A stretch of 64,000 nucleotides of DNA, taken from the NCBI GenBank assembly GCA_019828565.1, contig JAHDYR010000067.1, positions 682,001 through 746,000 of the forward strand. The letters run 5' to 3'. The position numbers were made by a program, and so were the translations under genes. This document shows, one piece after another, positions 20,117 to 30,197 of the stretch. The notes under the pieces were generated by a model that ran no database searches, was not told the DNA's origin, and was given only the letters and a program-made list of their open reading frames with translations. Every line of letters begins with the position of its first letter. Position 1 is the stretch's first letter. This DNA is from Carpediemonas membranifera. Its lineage: Eukaryota > Fornicata.

Positions 20117-22101
20117 ATGACGTTCGAATTCCTTCACGAGTGGATCGAGAGCACCTCAGATGATGTGATTGAGGCCGTTATCACCGAATTCAAGGAGAAG
20201 AAGACAAACAAGGCGAAGAGTGCCGTTCTTCGGGACAAATTGCTCGACGAGAACGATATCTTCGATATAGTCGTCAAGAACGGTACGTAATTGGTGCAAA
20301 TGTTTATATAGGGATCAACTTTAACCACCTGTGCTCATATTTCGAGATTCAGGGCGAGAAGAAGGCAGAACTCGAGGCATTGCTGTCTCAGCAGGTGCAG
20401 GATAAGACCTCGAACGAGAACATCGAGGCAACCTTCACGGAGAAGGAGATGAAGGCGTTTGAGTCGGCCGCTGTCACAGCCTTCAAGAACTCCAAGAGGG
20501 CTGAGTATGCCAAGGAGAATGAGGGCGCGCGTATCGAAAAAGAGGCGCTGAGTGTCAAGGTTCGGGCGTGGCGCAACGCGACATCCACCAACGCGCTTGT
20601 GCGCGACCATGTCACAGCAATGGTTGCCAGGGTGCGCAGCAAGGAGGCAGACCTTGCTTACATGAAGCACTCCTGCCGCTCGTACTTCGAAGAGTACATC
20701 ATCGCCCTGGAATGGTTGGAGACCCCCGCGGGAGAAGGTACGCCCCTGCTCCCCCCAGGTACTGGCGCTATCATCGATTACTATCACAAAATTGTTCGAG
20801 GATACAAGAAGAGAGTCAAGCAGTTGAGGAAGAGCTTGACGGCAAAGAGTGAGGAAGTCATCACGCTGCATCGACGCCTTCTGCAGCAGCAGGCTGAGCG
20901 AGAGGCAGCCTATGACGCTGACAAGTCCATGGATGCATCACTCCCATGCAGCCCCATCCCGCCACAGTCTGGCACAGTCTCCAGGACTTCCTGTCCCCGA
21001 CGCGATACGGACGAGGCGCAGGCAGCCATGTCTGTGAAGCGCAAGGCCCTCATCATCACGCCCGAGAAGGCCAGGCCAGAGGACTCGGAGGAGGAGTCAG
21101 AGGAGGAAGAGGAGCCAGTGGAGGAGGTCGAGTCAGAGGAGGAAGAGGAGCCAGTGGAGGAGGTCGAGTCAGAGGAGGAAGAGGAGCCAGTGGCGGATGA
21201 GTTGATGGAGGAGCTGCACTTTGGCGACCTCGAGGGCGGCAACTCCGGCGACGACGAGGATGTTTGCTCAGCGTCTGCACAAGCAACCGCTCCGAATGAC
21301 CTGGCAGACCCCATAGACCTCAACTTTACGCCTGAGATGAAGGATATCATCGCACAGCACTCTCCGGCCAAGAGTAAGTCAGAGGAGGAGCAGGAGGAAG
21401 AGAAGGCCGAGTCAGACGAGGAGGGTGGGGCAGAGGAGGAGGGTGAAACCGAGGAGAGCGGAAGAGTGGTCAACGCCAGGTCTGACCCAACCCGCTACAA
21501 CCGAACTGTGGCATTCGACATGATCATCACGACAAGGCTTCCGAGTTCAGGTTGGCCTACGTATCCGACCCTGGGTTATGGGAACTGCATCATTCACTGC
21601 CTGATGATGATGTCGGGTCTGAGAACATTTACTGCGTTCAGACGCAAATTGCCCTTGTCGCAGAAGCTCAAGGCTGAGGATGAGGCGACAGCTTACCGCC
21701 AGACGCTCCTCGCCCACGCAAGGACCATGGCCGTATTCTCAAAGATGACAGAGATAGAGCTTCTGGATGAGCTGTTTCCTGAGCACGTCAATAGTGACGG
21801 GACAGTGACGAGATGGGCATGCGTTGAAGCAATCAGAGTGTGGACTTCGATGACAGGGAAGCCGACCATGCTTGTCAACATTGATGAGAAGATGATCACG
21901 CACATTTACCGTAACGAGAAGGGCAATGCATTGACAGTGCGGCGTCCCTTCGATGGCGATCAGAGTAGAGCGCTGGAGAGTTTTAGGGCGGAGTGCGCCA
22001 GGCTCGACATCAACTACGTGATACAGTTGATGGGTCGACATGCAACTTTGCGGAAGGTCTCAAAGCCGACCCAGGTGAAGATTAGGAGACGTAAGAACTA
22101 A
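20117..22101 (+). CDS. OTU-like cysteine protease domain protein, acidic (copy A)
   Basis: A first frame (MTFEFLHEWIESTSDD, from 20117) meets a stop at 20288, and a 573-codon frame runs 20380-22101. An intron with a GTACGT donor at 20283 and CAG at 20350-20352 probably joins them, although the canonical boundaries leave the frame one base out, in both copies. The middle has coiled-coil character, then an acidic block with three tandem repeats of SEEEEEPVEEVE. The C-terminal 190 residues contain LGYGNCIIHCL, like the DGNC-LFxAL catalytic Cys segment of OTU deubiquitinases (Cys at 21586-21588), a later W-CVEAI segment, and a GRHATL that could hold the catalytic His. OTU proteases remove ubiquitin. 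The call rests on short motifs; the Asp before the Cys is replaced by Tyr. Confidence 0.5.
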
Positions 22102-22285
22102 ATATGACATGAAGTATTCGGTAATTTGATCGGTACTATTAACTAGGAGTCTGTTCATAGTCACAAGTGCAACATCACTCACGTCACGTGAATTAGCGAG
22201 GATATATTAGTTCACACCAGTGTTTACCCGTCTATGTTGCATTGTTAACACGTATCATTGAAACTGTGACCAACTTTGGTTGCGA

Positions 22286-24798
22286 GCATAAACTGCACGG
22301 GTCCAGGTCGGCAACCGTTGCCGACCTGGAAGCCGCTCCTTGGGCGTTGAAGAACAGAAGAGAAAGCGATCAGCGATGCTTTTATGCAGTATTAAGCAGG
22401 TTGTGCGCGTCAAATGTCCGGTAATGCATTCGTCACCATCTAATCAACATCAACTCTTTTTCTCGGCAATGCAGATGAGAATGCCCGTCACTAAAGGATG
22501 ATTTGGTACTGAATAAACATTATAATGAGACTGGAATGCTTGTGGACACGAAAACAGCAATGACAACATCGGGAGCAAGACAAGAAGATGATTCAGATTT
22601 ATGAGGGAGAGGACGCCAGGGATGACGGCGCCAGGGATGAGGCGCCAGGATGAGGGCGCCAGGATTACCTTAAGCTCTGCCGACCTGGTGGCTTTACAAA
22701 AAGCTCAGGATGAGGATGGTCCAGCTCCACGACCAGCGTAATCCCGATGGGGGTCGACACGGGGGAGGGTGAGTCTGACGATGAGGCGCTGTTTGACGAG
22801 ACAGCTGGCGAGGCAGAGATGCCGGAGACCGCAGTGGAGGGCGAGTTTGACGATGAGGCCGGGTTGGAGATGCTGGAAGGAGAGTGGGAGGATGAGGAGA
22901 GTTCAGACAGCGATGCCGAGGATAGCCTCGTCGACAACCTGTCATTTCTTCAGTCACAACAGGTTGAGTGTGATATGTCTGAGAGAGATACCGATGAGGG
23001 TGTCCGTAGCGGGGCCAATGGAAGTGGGCTCGCTCCGCTCTATGACTCATGAAGACCAGGGAGCCCAGCAGACGCATTCGCCTTCGCCGCTATCACGAGA
23101 GCGAGTCAGACTTGGGCAGCAGCAGCGACAGCGAGGACGGGATGCCGAAGCTGCCCGTTGAGGCCTTTGAGCACATCCGTGATGCCGGGATGACAACTGT
23201 GAGGCTGACGAGGGCCGAGTATGACGACGTGATGGAGAAGAGAGAGCAGGAAAAGCACCAGAAGTAAATGGCGAGTGATTATCAACTGGATGCAGAGGCT
23301 GAGCGGCGTAACTAGCCTGCCAGGGTCCTTGTACACAGTATGTGTCTTGGCCAAGCTTGACTTCGTCGGTTGGCCGAAAAAGCATAAACTGCACGGGTCC
23401 AGGTCGGCAACCGTTGCCGACCTGGAAGCCGCTCCTTGGGCGTTGAAGAACAGAAGAGAAAGCGATCAGCGATGCTTTTATGCAGTATTAAGCAGGTTGT
23501 GCGCGTCAAATGTCCGGTAATGCATTCGTCACCATCTAATCAACATCAACTCTTTTTCTCGGCAATGCAGATGAGAATGCCCGTCACTAAAGGATGATTT
23601 GGTACTGAATAAACATTATAATGAGACTGGAATGCTTGTGGACACGAAAACAGCAATGACAACATCGGGAGCAAGACAAGAAGATGATTCAGATTTATGA
23701 GGGAGAGGACGCCAGGGATGACGGCGCCAGGGATGAGGCGCCAGGATGAGGGCGCCAGGATTACCTTAAGCTCTGCCGACCTGGTGGCTTTACAAAAAGC
23801 TCAGGATGAGGATGGTCCAGCTCCACGACCAGCGTAATCCCGATGGGGGTCGACACGGGGAGGGTGAGTCTGACGATGAGGCGCTGTTTGACGAGACAGC
23901 TGGCGAGGCAGAGATGCCGGAGACCGCAGTGGAGGGCGAGTTTGACGATGAGGCCGGGTTGGAGATGCTGGAAGGAGAGTGGGAGGATGAGGAGAGTTCA
24001 GACAGCGATGCCGAGGATAGCCTCGTCGACAACCTGTCATTTCTTCAGTCACAACAGGTTGAGTGTGATATGTCTGAGAGAGATACCGATGAGGGTGTCC
24101 GTAGCGGGGCCAATGGAAGTGGGCTCGCTCCGCTCTATGACTCAATGAAGACCAGGGAGCCCAGCAGACGCATTCGCCTTCGCCGCTATCACGAGAGCGA
24201 GTCAGACTTGGGCAGCAGCAGCGACAGCGAGGACGGGATGCCGAAGCTGCCCGTTGAGGCCTTTGAGCACATCCGTGATGCCGGGATGACAACTGTGAGG
24301 CTGACGAGGGCCGAGTATGACGACGTGATGGAGAAGAGAGAGCAGGAAAAGCACCAGAAGTAAATGGCGAGTGATTATCAACTGGATGCAGAGGCTGAGC
24401 GGCGTAACTAGCCTGCCAGGGTCCTTGTACACAGTATGTGTCTTGGCCAAGCTTGACTTCGTCGGTTGGCCGAAAAAGCATAAACTGCACGGGTCCAGGT
24501 CGGCAACCGTTGCCGACCTGGAAGCCGCTCCTTGGGCGTTGAAGAACAGAAGAGAAAGCGATCAGCGATGCTTTTATGCAGTATTAAGCAGGTTGTGCGC
24601 GTCAAATGTCCGGTAATGCATTCGTCACCATCTAATCAACATCAACTCTTTTTCTCGGCAATGCAGAGGAGAATGCCCGTCACTAAAGGATGATTTGGTA
24701 CTGAATAAACATTATAATGAGACTGGAATGCTTGTGGACACGAAAACAGCAATGACAACATCGGGAGCAAGACAAGAAGATGATTCAGATTTATGAGG
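22286..24798 (+). repeat. Module array A2: two full modules and a third partial, plus orientation
   Basis: Palindromes at 22303-22329, 23399-23425 and 24495-24521 (1,096-bp spacing). It joins OTU-downstream sequence at the word GCATAAACTGCACGGG and ends at TTTATGAGG just before the 424-aa gene. The acidic-tail frames (about 22750-23267 and 23806-24363) are on the plus strand. Element B has one module fewer at this place. Confidence 0.92.
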
Positions 24799-24924
24799 AC
24801 GCTGAAGAGGCCATGGTGAATCGACCGGGGACCCTGGCCCGCCATCTTCCTTCGTAAACAGTACGTCTGGTGCTCCCATGGTTGTTCCCAAGGTTCTTGT
24901 TCTTCGCGCATTGCTGGAATCGAC

Positions 24925-26199
24925 ATGGAAAGCAATTACATGCTTCAGGAGCTTCACTGCCTCACTGGTACGTCCTATCGTATGCGACGGGACAAGTTAT
25001 CTGAGAAATCGGTCCTCGTTGTCAACCGTTTCAACGATTCCGCCCGTGGACGTGCCGAGGAGCTCTTTCTCGCCGCTCTTGAGCTTGCTCCAGCCTCTAA
25101 CGTGTTCGAGGAACGCGATGAGCCCATTGTGCGCAAGGCAGCTCCGCAACCTGCTGAGAAGCGCGTTCGCTCCGCCGATTGCGCAGAGCAAGTCGATTAT
25201 CCTGCCAAGCCTTCAGACCGAGCCCTGCGCGCAGCCAGGCGCGCAGCTGGCGACGCCGCTACATCCCTCGCCGGCCCATCTCCCACCGGTTCTGCTGCCA
25301 GACAGCTTTCAGCGGATGACCCGTGCTCTGGCACCCGCTCGGCTGTCCCTTCCATGTCCCTCGCCGAGTCAGCTTCTTCTGGCTCTGTTGGTAGCTCGTC
25401 TGTGGCCATCGCCGACACTGGTGCATCCGCATCCGCCATAACTCCCACTGCCCGCGCCAAGGCGCCGAAGCGCAAGCTTCCTTTCCTTACCAGTGAGATT
25501 GATGTGGAGCAGTTCCTAAGCTCGTGGGCTAGTTCCACCAAGCTTGAGGCAGCCGGCGCCAGGGAGCTGAAGTTTATATCCAAGTCGGACCTGAAGTCGG
25601 TCATTCGGAATGAGAGGGTCCAGAGTGTCGAGCGCATCTGCAACATCGCATGGGTGGCATATCAGATGGAGCTCTACAATGAGCTGGAGAATGACGGTGT
25701 GGCCATCGACGACTGCATCGTCCCGACCGAGCAGCTGGAGGTACTGCAGGCTAGGGTTAGCGAGGCCTTGATGCGACCCACCAGAGAACTTATCGATGGA
25801 ACTCGGAAGGTGTGGAATTACAGGGCGACGTACGCCGGCATGGTCAAGTCGATTTGTGACTCCATGGCAACGATGTTGTTCATCGACCCTGGGACCGTCA
25901 CGCGACACTATATTCTCGTGGTGAGATACATGATTCTCTTCCCCAATCTCTTCTGGGACCTGCTCTCGAGCCACTGTCTGCCTGACACCATCGCTTACAC
26001 CAACGTTGTCATGGATGTTGGTCTGAAGAATCTTTTGCTTGACACCCCTGCCGAGGATGACTCGTCCCTCACCACGCTCATCCAGAAGAAGTTTGAGGGC
26101 GATGACAGAAGAGTTGTCATTTATAAGGCGATTGGAACAGCTGATGAGGAAGTTGTCTCAACTGGGGCAGTTCCTCAGGTCGAAGAGCCTGACGAGTAA
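24925..26199 (+). CDS. 424-aa element-encoded protein, unknown function (copy A)
   Basis: An uninterrupted frame shared with element B (56231-57505). The N-terminal 70 residues are predicted compact (LQELHCLTGTSYRMRRDKL); residues 75-185 are Ala/Ser/Pro-rich and probably disordered; the C-terminal half is a helical domain (VEQFLSSWASSTKLEAAG, WNYRATYAGMVKSICDSM, ILVVRYMILFPNLFWDLL), ending in an acidic tail. I recognise no family. Its upstream region is the end of module array A2 followed by a GCTGAAGAGGCC segment also present upstream of SET, so the two genes may share a leader or promoter. It ends 24 bases before the convergent stop of the 303-aa gene. Confidence 0.65.
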   Translation: MESNYMLQELHCLTGTSYRMRRDKLSEKSVLVVNRFNDSARGRAEELFLAALELAPASNVFEERDEPIVRKAAPQPAEKRVRSADCAEQVDYPAKPSDRALRAARRAAGDAATSLAGPSPTGSAARQLSADDPCSGTRSAVPSMSLAESASSGSVGSSSVAIADTGASASAITPTARAKAPKRKLPFLTSEIDVEQFLSSWASSTKLEAAGARELKFISKSDLKSVIRNERVQSVERICNIAWVAYQMELYNELENDGVAIDDCIVPTEQLEVLQARVSEALMRPTRELIDGTRKVWNYRATYAGMVKSICDSMATMLFIDPGTVTRHYILVVRYMILFPNLFWDLLSSHCLPDTIAYTNVVMDVGLKNLLLDTPAEDDSSLTTLIQKKFEGDDRRVVIYKAIGTADEEVVSTGAVPQVEEPDE

Positions 26200-26223
26200 A
26201 CTATATCCATTGATTTATCAGTG

Positions 26224-27135
26224 TTACTTACCAAACCGAGTAAAGGAGCTACGGGTAAACTGCTCCAACAGCTTTCGAGCCTGAGGCGAAGGCTGCGGAC
26301 AATACCAGCTGCGAGTAGTTTTGTTTTCGACCAGATTGTTTTGTTTGGCGTCTGCAGTCGCCTCGCACGGTTTCTGCCAAGTTCTGGTCACCCACGGCTC
26401 CTCCCACTTGGTGAGGTGATATCCGGACTCAAACTTGGAGATAGAGTCTATGGCATAGTGCATCACAGTGTCAGTGAGCTGAACAGCAGTCACCTCTCCA
26501 GTGACGAGATCGGCTGTGCTCGTAAAGTTGGCCCAGTCAATAAAGTCCTTGAAGACTTCAGGAGAAATCTTGCGAAGGGCATAGTGCTCCCACCAGACCG
26601 TGAAAGCAGTAGGATGGCTGACGATTGCGTAAGCCCTCTTGGCCACACTCGTCGGTGCGATGGTAATGCACGCCTTCCTGACCTTGTCGCTCGGTAGTCT
26701 CATGCGCCTCACCTTAGCAGCAATGTCACACCAAACAACCAAGTCCTGCACGTCTTTGAGCAGTGCGAGGGTGGTGTCGATCGACATTGACGACGGATCA
26801 CCAGCACCGAAACCTGCGAAGACTGTCGTCTGAATGTCGACTGCCACAGAGCCCGAGAACGACACAAGAAGGCTGTTCGTTCTCTCCATCATCCACTTAC
26901 TGCCACACTGAGTGCATAGCCAAGCGGAAAAGAACGAGCTGCGGACATCGGCCCTGATTTTGGCTGTGTTACCGTTATTCTCGCCCTCGTTAAGCCTACT
27001 GATTGTGAATAGCGAGTACTTGTCCATAAAGAGCTCAAAAGCTTCCTTAAAAGCCGTTGTCTCTTGCTGTTGGGTGCTTGACGTGATAGTGTTCATTTCC
27101 ATCCGTGCAGAGCCCAGCCGAACGTCTCTAGACAT
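26224..27135 (-). CDS. 303-aa element-encoded protein, unknown function (copy A)
   Basis: The frame extends to 27234, but the first 33 codons lie in module sequence and recur in other modules, so the ATG at 27135 (MSRDVRLGS) is a better start. The protein is helical with an isolated WLCTQCGSKWMM pair of Cys and Trp-rich segments (FTVWWEHYAL, LTKWEEPWVTRTW). No known family. Convergent with the 424-aa gene, with 24 bases between stops. Copy B (57530-58443) has homopolymer frameshifts at both ends. It occurs in both copies at identical position relative to the 424-aa gene, so the pair moves together. Confidence 0.6.
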   Translation of the reverse strand: MSRDVRLGSARMEMNTITSSTQQQETTAFKEAFELFMDKYSLFTISRLNEGENNGNTAKIRADVRSSFFSAWLCTQCGSKWMMERTNSLLVSFSGSVAVDIQTTVFAGFGAGDPSSMSIDTTLALLKDVQDLVVWCDIAAKVRRMRLPSDKVRKACITIAPTSVAKRAYAIVSHPTAFTVWWEHYALRKISPEVFKDFIDWANFTSTADLVTGEVTAVQLTDTVMHYAIDSISKFESGYHLTKWEEPWVTRTWQKPCEATADAKQNNLVENKTTRSWYCPQPSPQARKLLEQFTRSSFTRFGK

Positions 27136-27145
27136 AGTCTGAGCA

Positions 27146-28539
27146 GCGTAACTAGCCTGCCAGGGTCCTTGTACGCAGTATGTGTCTTGGCCAAGCTTGA
27201 ATTCGTCGGTTGGCCGAAAAAGCATAAACTGCACGGGTCCAGGTCGGCAACCGTTGCCGACCTGGAAGCCGCTCCTTGGGCGTTGAAGAACAGAAGAGAA
27301 AGCGATCAGCGATGCTTTTATGCAGTATTAAGCAGGTTGTGCGCGTCAAATGTCCGGTAATGCATTCGTCACCATCTAATCAACATCAACTCTTTTTCTC
27401 GGCAATGCAGATGAGAATGCCCGTCACTAAAGGATGATTTGGTACTGAATAAACATTATAATGAGACTGGAATGCTTGTGGACACGAAAACAGCAATGAC
27501 AACATCGGGAGCAAGACAAGAAGATGATTCAGATTTATGAGGGAGAGGACGCCAGGGATGACGGCGCCAGGGATGAGGCGCCAGGATGAGGGCGCCAGGA
27601 TTACCTTAAGCTCTGCCGACCTGGTGGCTTTACAAAAAGCTCAGGATGAGGATGGTCCAGCTCCACGACCAGCGTAATCCCGAGGGGGGCGACACGGGGG
27701 AGGGTGAGTCTGACGATGAGGCGCTGTTTGACGAGACAGCTGGCGAGGCAGAGATGCCGGAGACCGCAGTGGAGGGCGAGTTTGACGATGAGGCCGGGTT
27801 GGAGATGCTGGAAGGAGAGTGGGAGGATGAGGAGAGTTCAGACAGCGATGCCGAGGATAGCCTCGTCGACAACCTGTCATTTCTTCAGTCACAACAGGTT
27901 GAGTGTGATATGTCTGAGAGAGATACCGATGAGGGTGTCCGTAGCGGGGCCAATGGAAGTGGGCTCGCTCCGCTCTATGACGCTATGAAGACCAGGGTGC
28001 CCAGCAGACGCATTCGCCTTCGCCGCTATCACGAGAGCGAGTCAGACTTGGGCAGCAGCAGCGACAGCGAGGACGGGATGCCGAAGCTGCCCGTTGAGGC
28101 CTTTGAGCACATCCGTGATGCCGGGATGACAACTGTGAGGCTGACGAGGGCCGAGTATGACGACGTGATGGAGAAGAGAGAGCAGGAAAAGCACCAGAAG
28201 TAAATGGCGAGTGATTATCAACTGGATGCAGAGGCTGAGCGGCGTAACTAGCCTGCCAGGGTCCGTGTACACAGTATGTGTCTTGGCTAAGCTTGACTTC
28301 GTCGGTTGGCCGAAAAAGCATAAACTGCACGGGTCCAGGTCGGCAACCGTTGCCGACCTGGAAGCCGCTCCTTGGGCGTTGAAGAACAGAAGAGAAAGCG
28401 ATCAGCGATGCTTTTTATGCAGTATTAAGCAGGTTGTGCGCGTCAAATGTCCGGTAATGCATTCGTCACCATCTAATCAACATCAACTCTTTTTCTCGGC
28501 AATGCAGAGGAGAATGCCCGTCACTAAAGGATGATTTGG
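27146..28539 (+). repeat. Module array A3: one module plus a flanking half, plus orientation
   Basis: Palindromes at 27239-27265 and 28335-28361. The left junction is at GCGTAACTAGCC, directly upstream of the 303-aa gene; the right junction is at GGATGATTTGG, after which the sequence becomes a diverged relative of the module (to about 28640). The acidic-tail frame is at 27646-28203. Confidence 0.92.
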
Positions 28540-28830
28540 AACTAACAGGCTTTAATAAGCATGTCAAGCCTGTGATCACGATAACAGCCTTCAATAACTA
28601 CATCAAGGCAATACATCAAGAAGATTGTTTAAAGAGACGGCGGGGAGCAAGATGCAGGGGAGAGCGGCAGGGAAACGAAGGCATGGGGACAGGAGCCCGA
28701 GAAGAGCGCCTGGAGAACGGTGAGGAAGAACGGCGGGGAAGAGCAGCCGGGCGCATGGGTACACACATCTGTCATCATGTGGCATCAACATTGCCACAGT
28801 GGTCAACTCAATAACAAGCAATGTCTTCAT
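28540..28830. other. Intergenic region with diverged module sequence
   Basis: No gene. The first 120 bases keep module-like words (AACAGC, CAAGAAGATT) with many changes, as seen also upstream of SET. This suggests that old module copies preceded the recent, near-identical ones. Confidence 0.45.
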
Positions 28831-30113
28831 TTACTCACTGTTCTGGATCACCAATTCGTACGACGAGTAACAGTCGGGACAGAGCCGAATCTTGGGAATC
28901 GACTTGCCACAGATGACAATCTTCAGCAGCTCCATCTGTACGCAGTTGGCAGAGTTACAGAACCAGTGCCCGCACTGCCTACAGTGCACGGCTGAGTCGT
29001 TGCGTCGGCATGCGTAACACTTCTTCTCATTGAGGCAATAGCTACACGTGTATTTCCAGCGACCTTTAGTGGACTCGGCCCAGTTCTTGTTCTTTCCAGT
29101 CTTAGGCCGGGGAGGGACACAGCGTGAGTTGTCGTGGAAGTTCACTTTGCATTCCTGGCAAGTCACAAACTTTGACGTCACGCGATTGTCGATCCAGTCC
29201 AGACTGTGGCAATGGCCGCAACAGAAACAAAGCAGCCTATTCTGAATGTCGAGAATCGAGAAAGAATCATCACCGACCTCAGACACATCGTCATCGTTGT
29301 CCCCTTGGCTGGCCAGACGTGCCTCCACGGTGGCGAGCCTCTGATCGACACTCATCGCGACACGGTGAACATCGTGCAGCACAATCGACTCGCGAGGCGC
29401 TTGAGGGGAAGCTGGAGAGGGAACCGAAGTGGGACCGGACGATGAGTGCAGGAAAGGCTTCACTTTTCACGCAAAGCTCTTGCTTCACGTGTGTAAGGGC
29501 GGGGGTGGCAGGGTTGGGGATTTCAACTGTTCTGCACTTGCCCACAAATCTCTCCGGGTCATTGATATCGGGCACACAGAGATTAAAGTCTCGGGAGTCG
29601 AGATTATCTGGCACAGGAATATTGAGTCTCGACAGGACGGATCTGATCGCGCTGGTTAGCTCCGAACGGACTGGGCGAGGAGCTCTTGCAGAGAGCATGG
29701 ACAACCTTGGGTTTCCCGTCAGATATGGCCACAGTCACCCCCATCGTCTCAGCCCAATCTCGGACGTTCTTCGCAACAACCCTTCCCATCGAGACGCCAG
29801 GTTTCAACTTCAGCTCATCGAGGAAGTCCGGTGTTTCGGAGCACGGCTGAAGAAACGACACGATGATGTGGTTGAACGCATTTCCGAGCTTTTTGATGGA
29901 CAGGCCAGTTGGGTCTGAGTCAAAGACGTCAAACGCAAACGTGAAGAAGGCCTTAAGCATGCCCATCATGAGAATTGACCGGCAAGTACTCAAAGCGGTT
30001 GTGTTCCACTTCGTCATCGGTCTCGATCTCTTAGAAACAGCCTTAACTGCATGATCGTCCGCCATGTTCTCATTTACGGCCGCGCGCTTCGTTTCTAGCT
30101 CCGTTTCTGTCAT
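28831..30113 (-). pseudogene. Cysteine-rich PHD/zinc-ribbon-like protein (copy A, two frameshifts)
   Basis: Copy A is broken into frames 30113-29604 and 29463-28831 by single extra bases near 29675 and 29451 relative to element B, where the 426-aa frame is intact (45928-47208). The function and domains are described there. These two differences could be true decay or consensus errors. Confidence 0.75.
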
Positions 30114-30197
30114 TCCAGAGTAGATTTTCTACTAAAAATTGGCATTGTTACAACCAATCATTAACATTAATAGAGACTCACCAGCCCGCGGCCAATC
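30114..30197. promoter_or_regulatory. Divergent promoter of cysteine-rich and transposase-like genes
   Basis: Only 84 bases separate the two outward-facing starts, so the two genes must share a compact bidirectional promoter. It is AT-rich with AACATTAATAG near the middle. Same in element B (45844-45927). Confidence 0.5.

Noticed and set aside
20335-20871. 178-codon minus frame within the OTU-like gene
   Set aside because: It overlaps the coding strand of a gene with better features, and has no recognisable domain.
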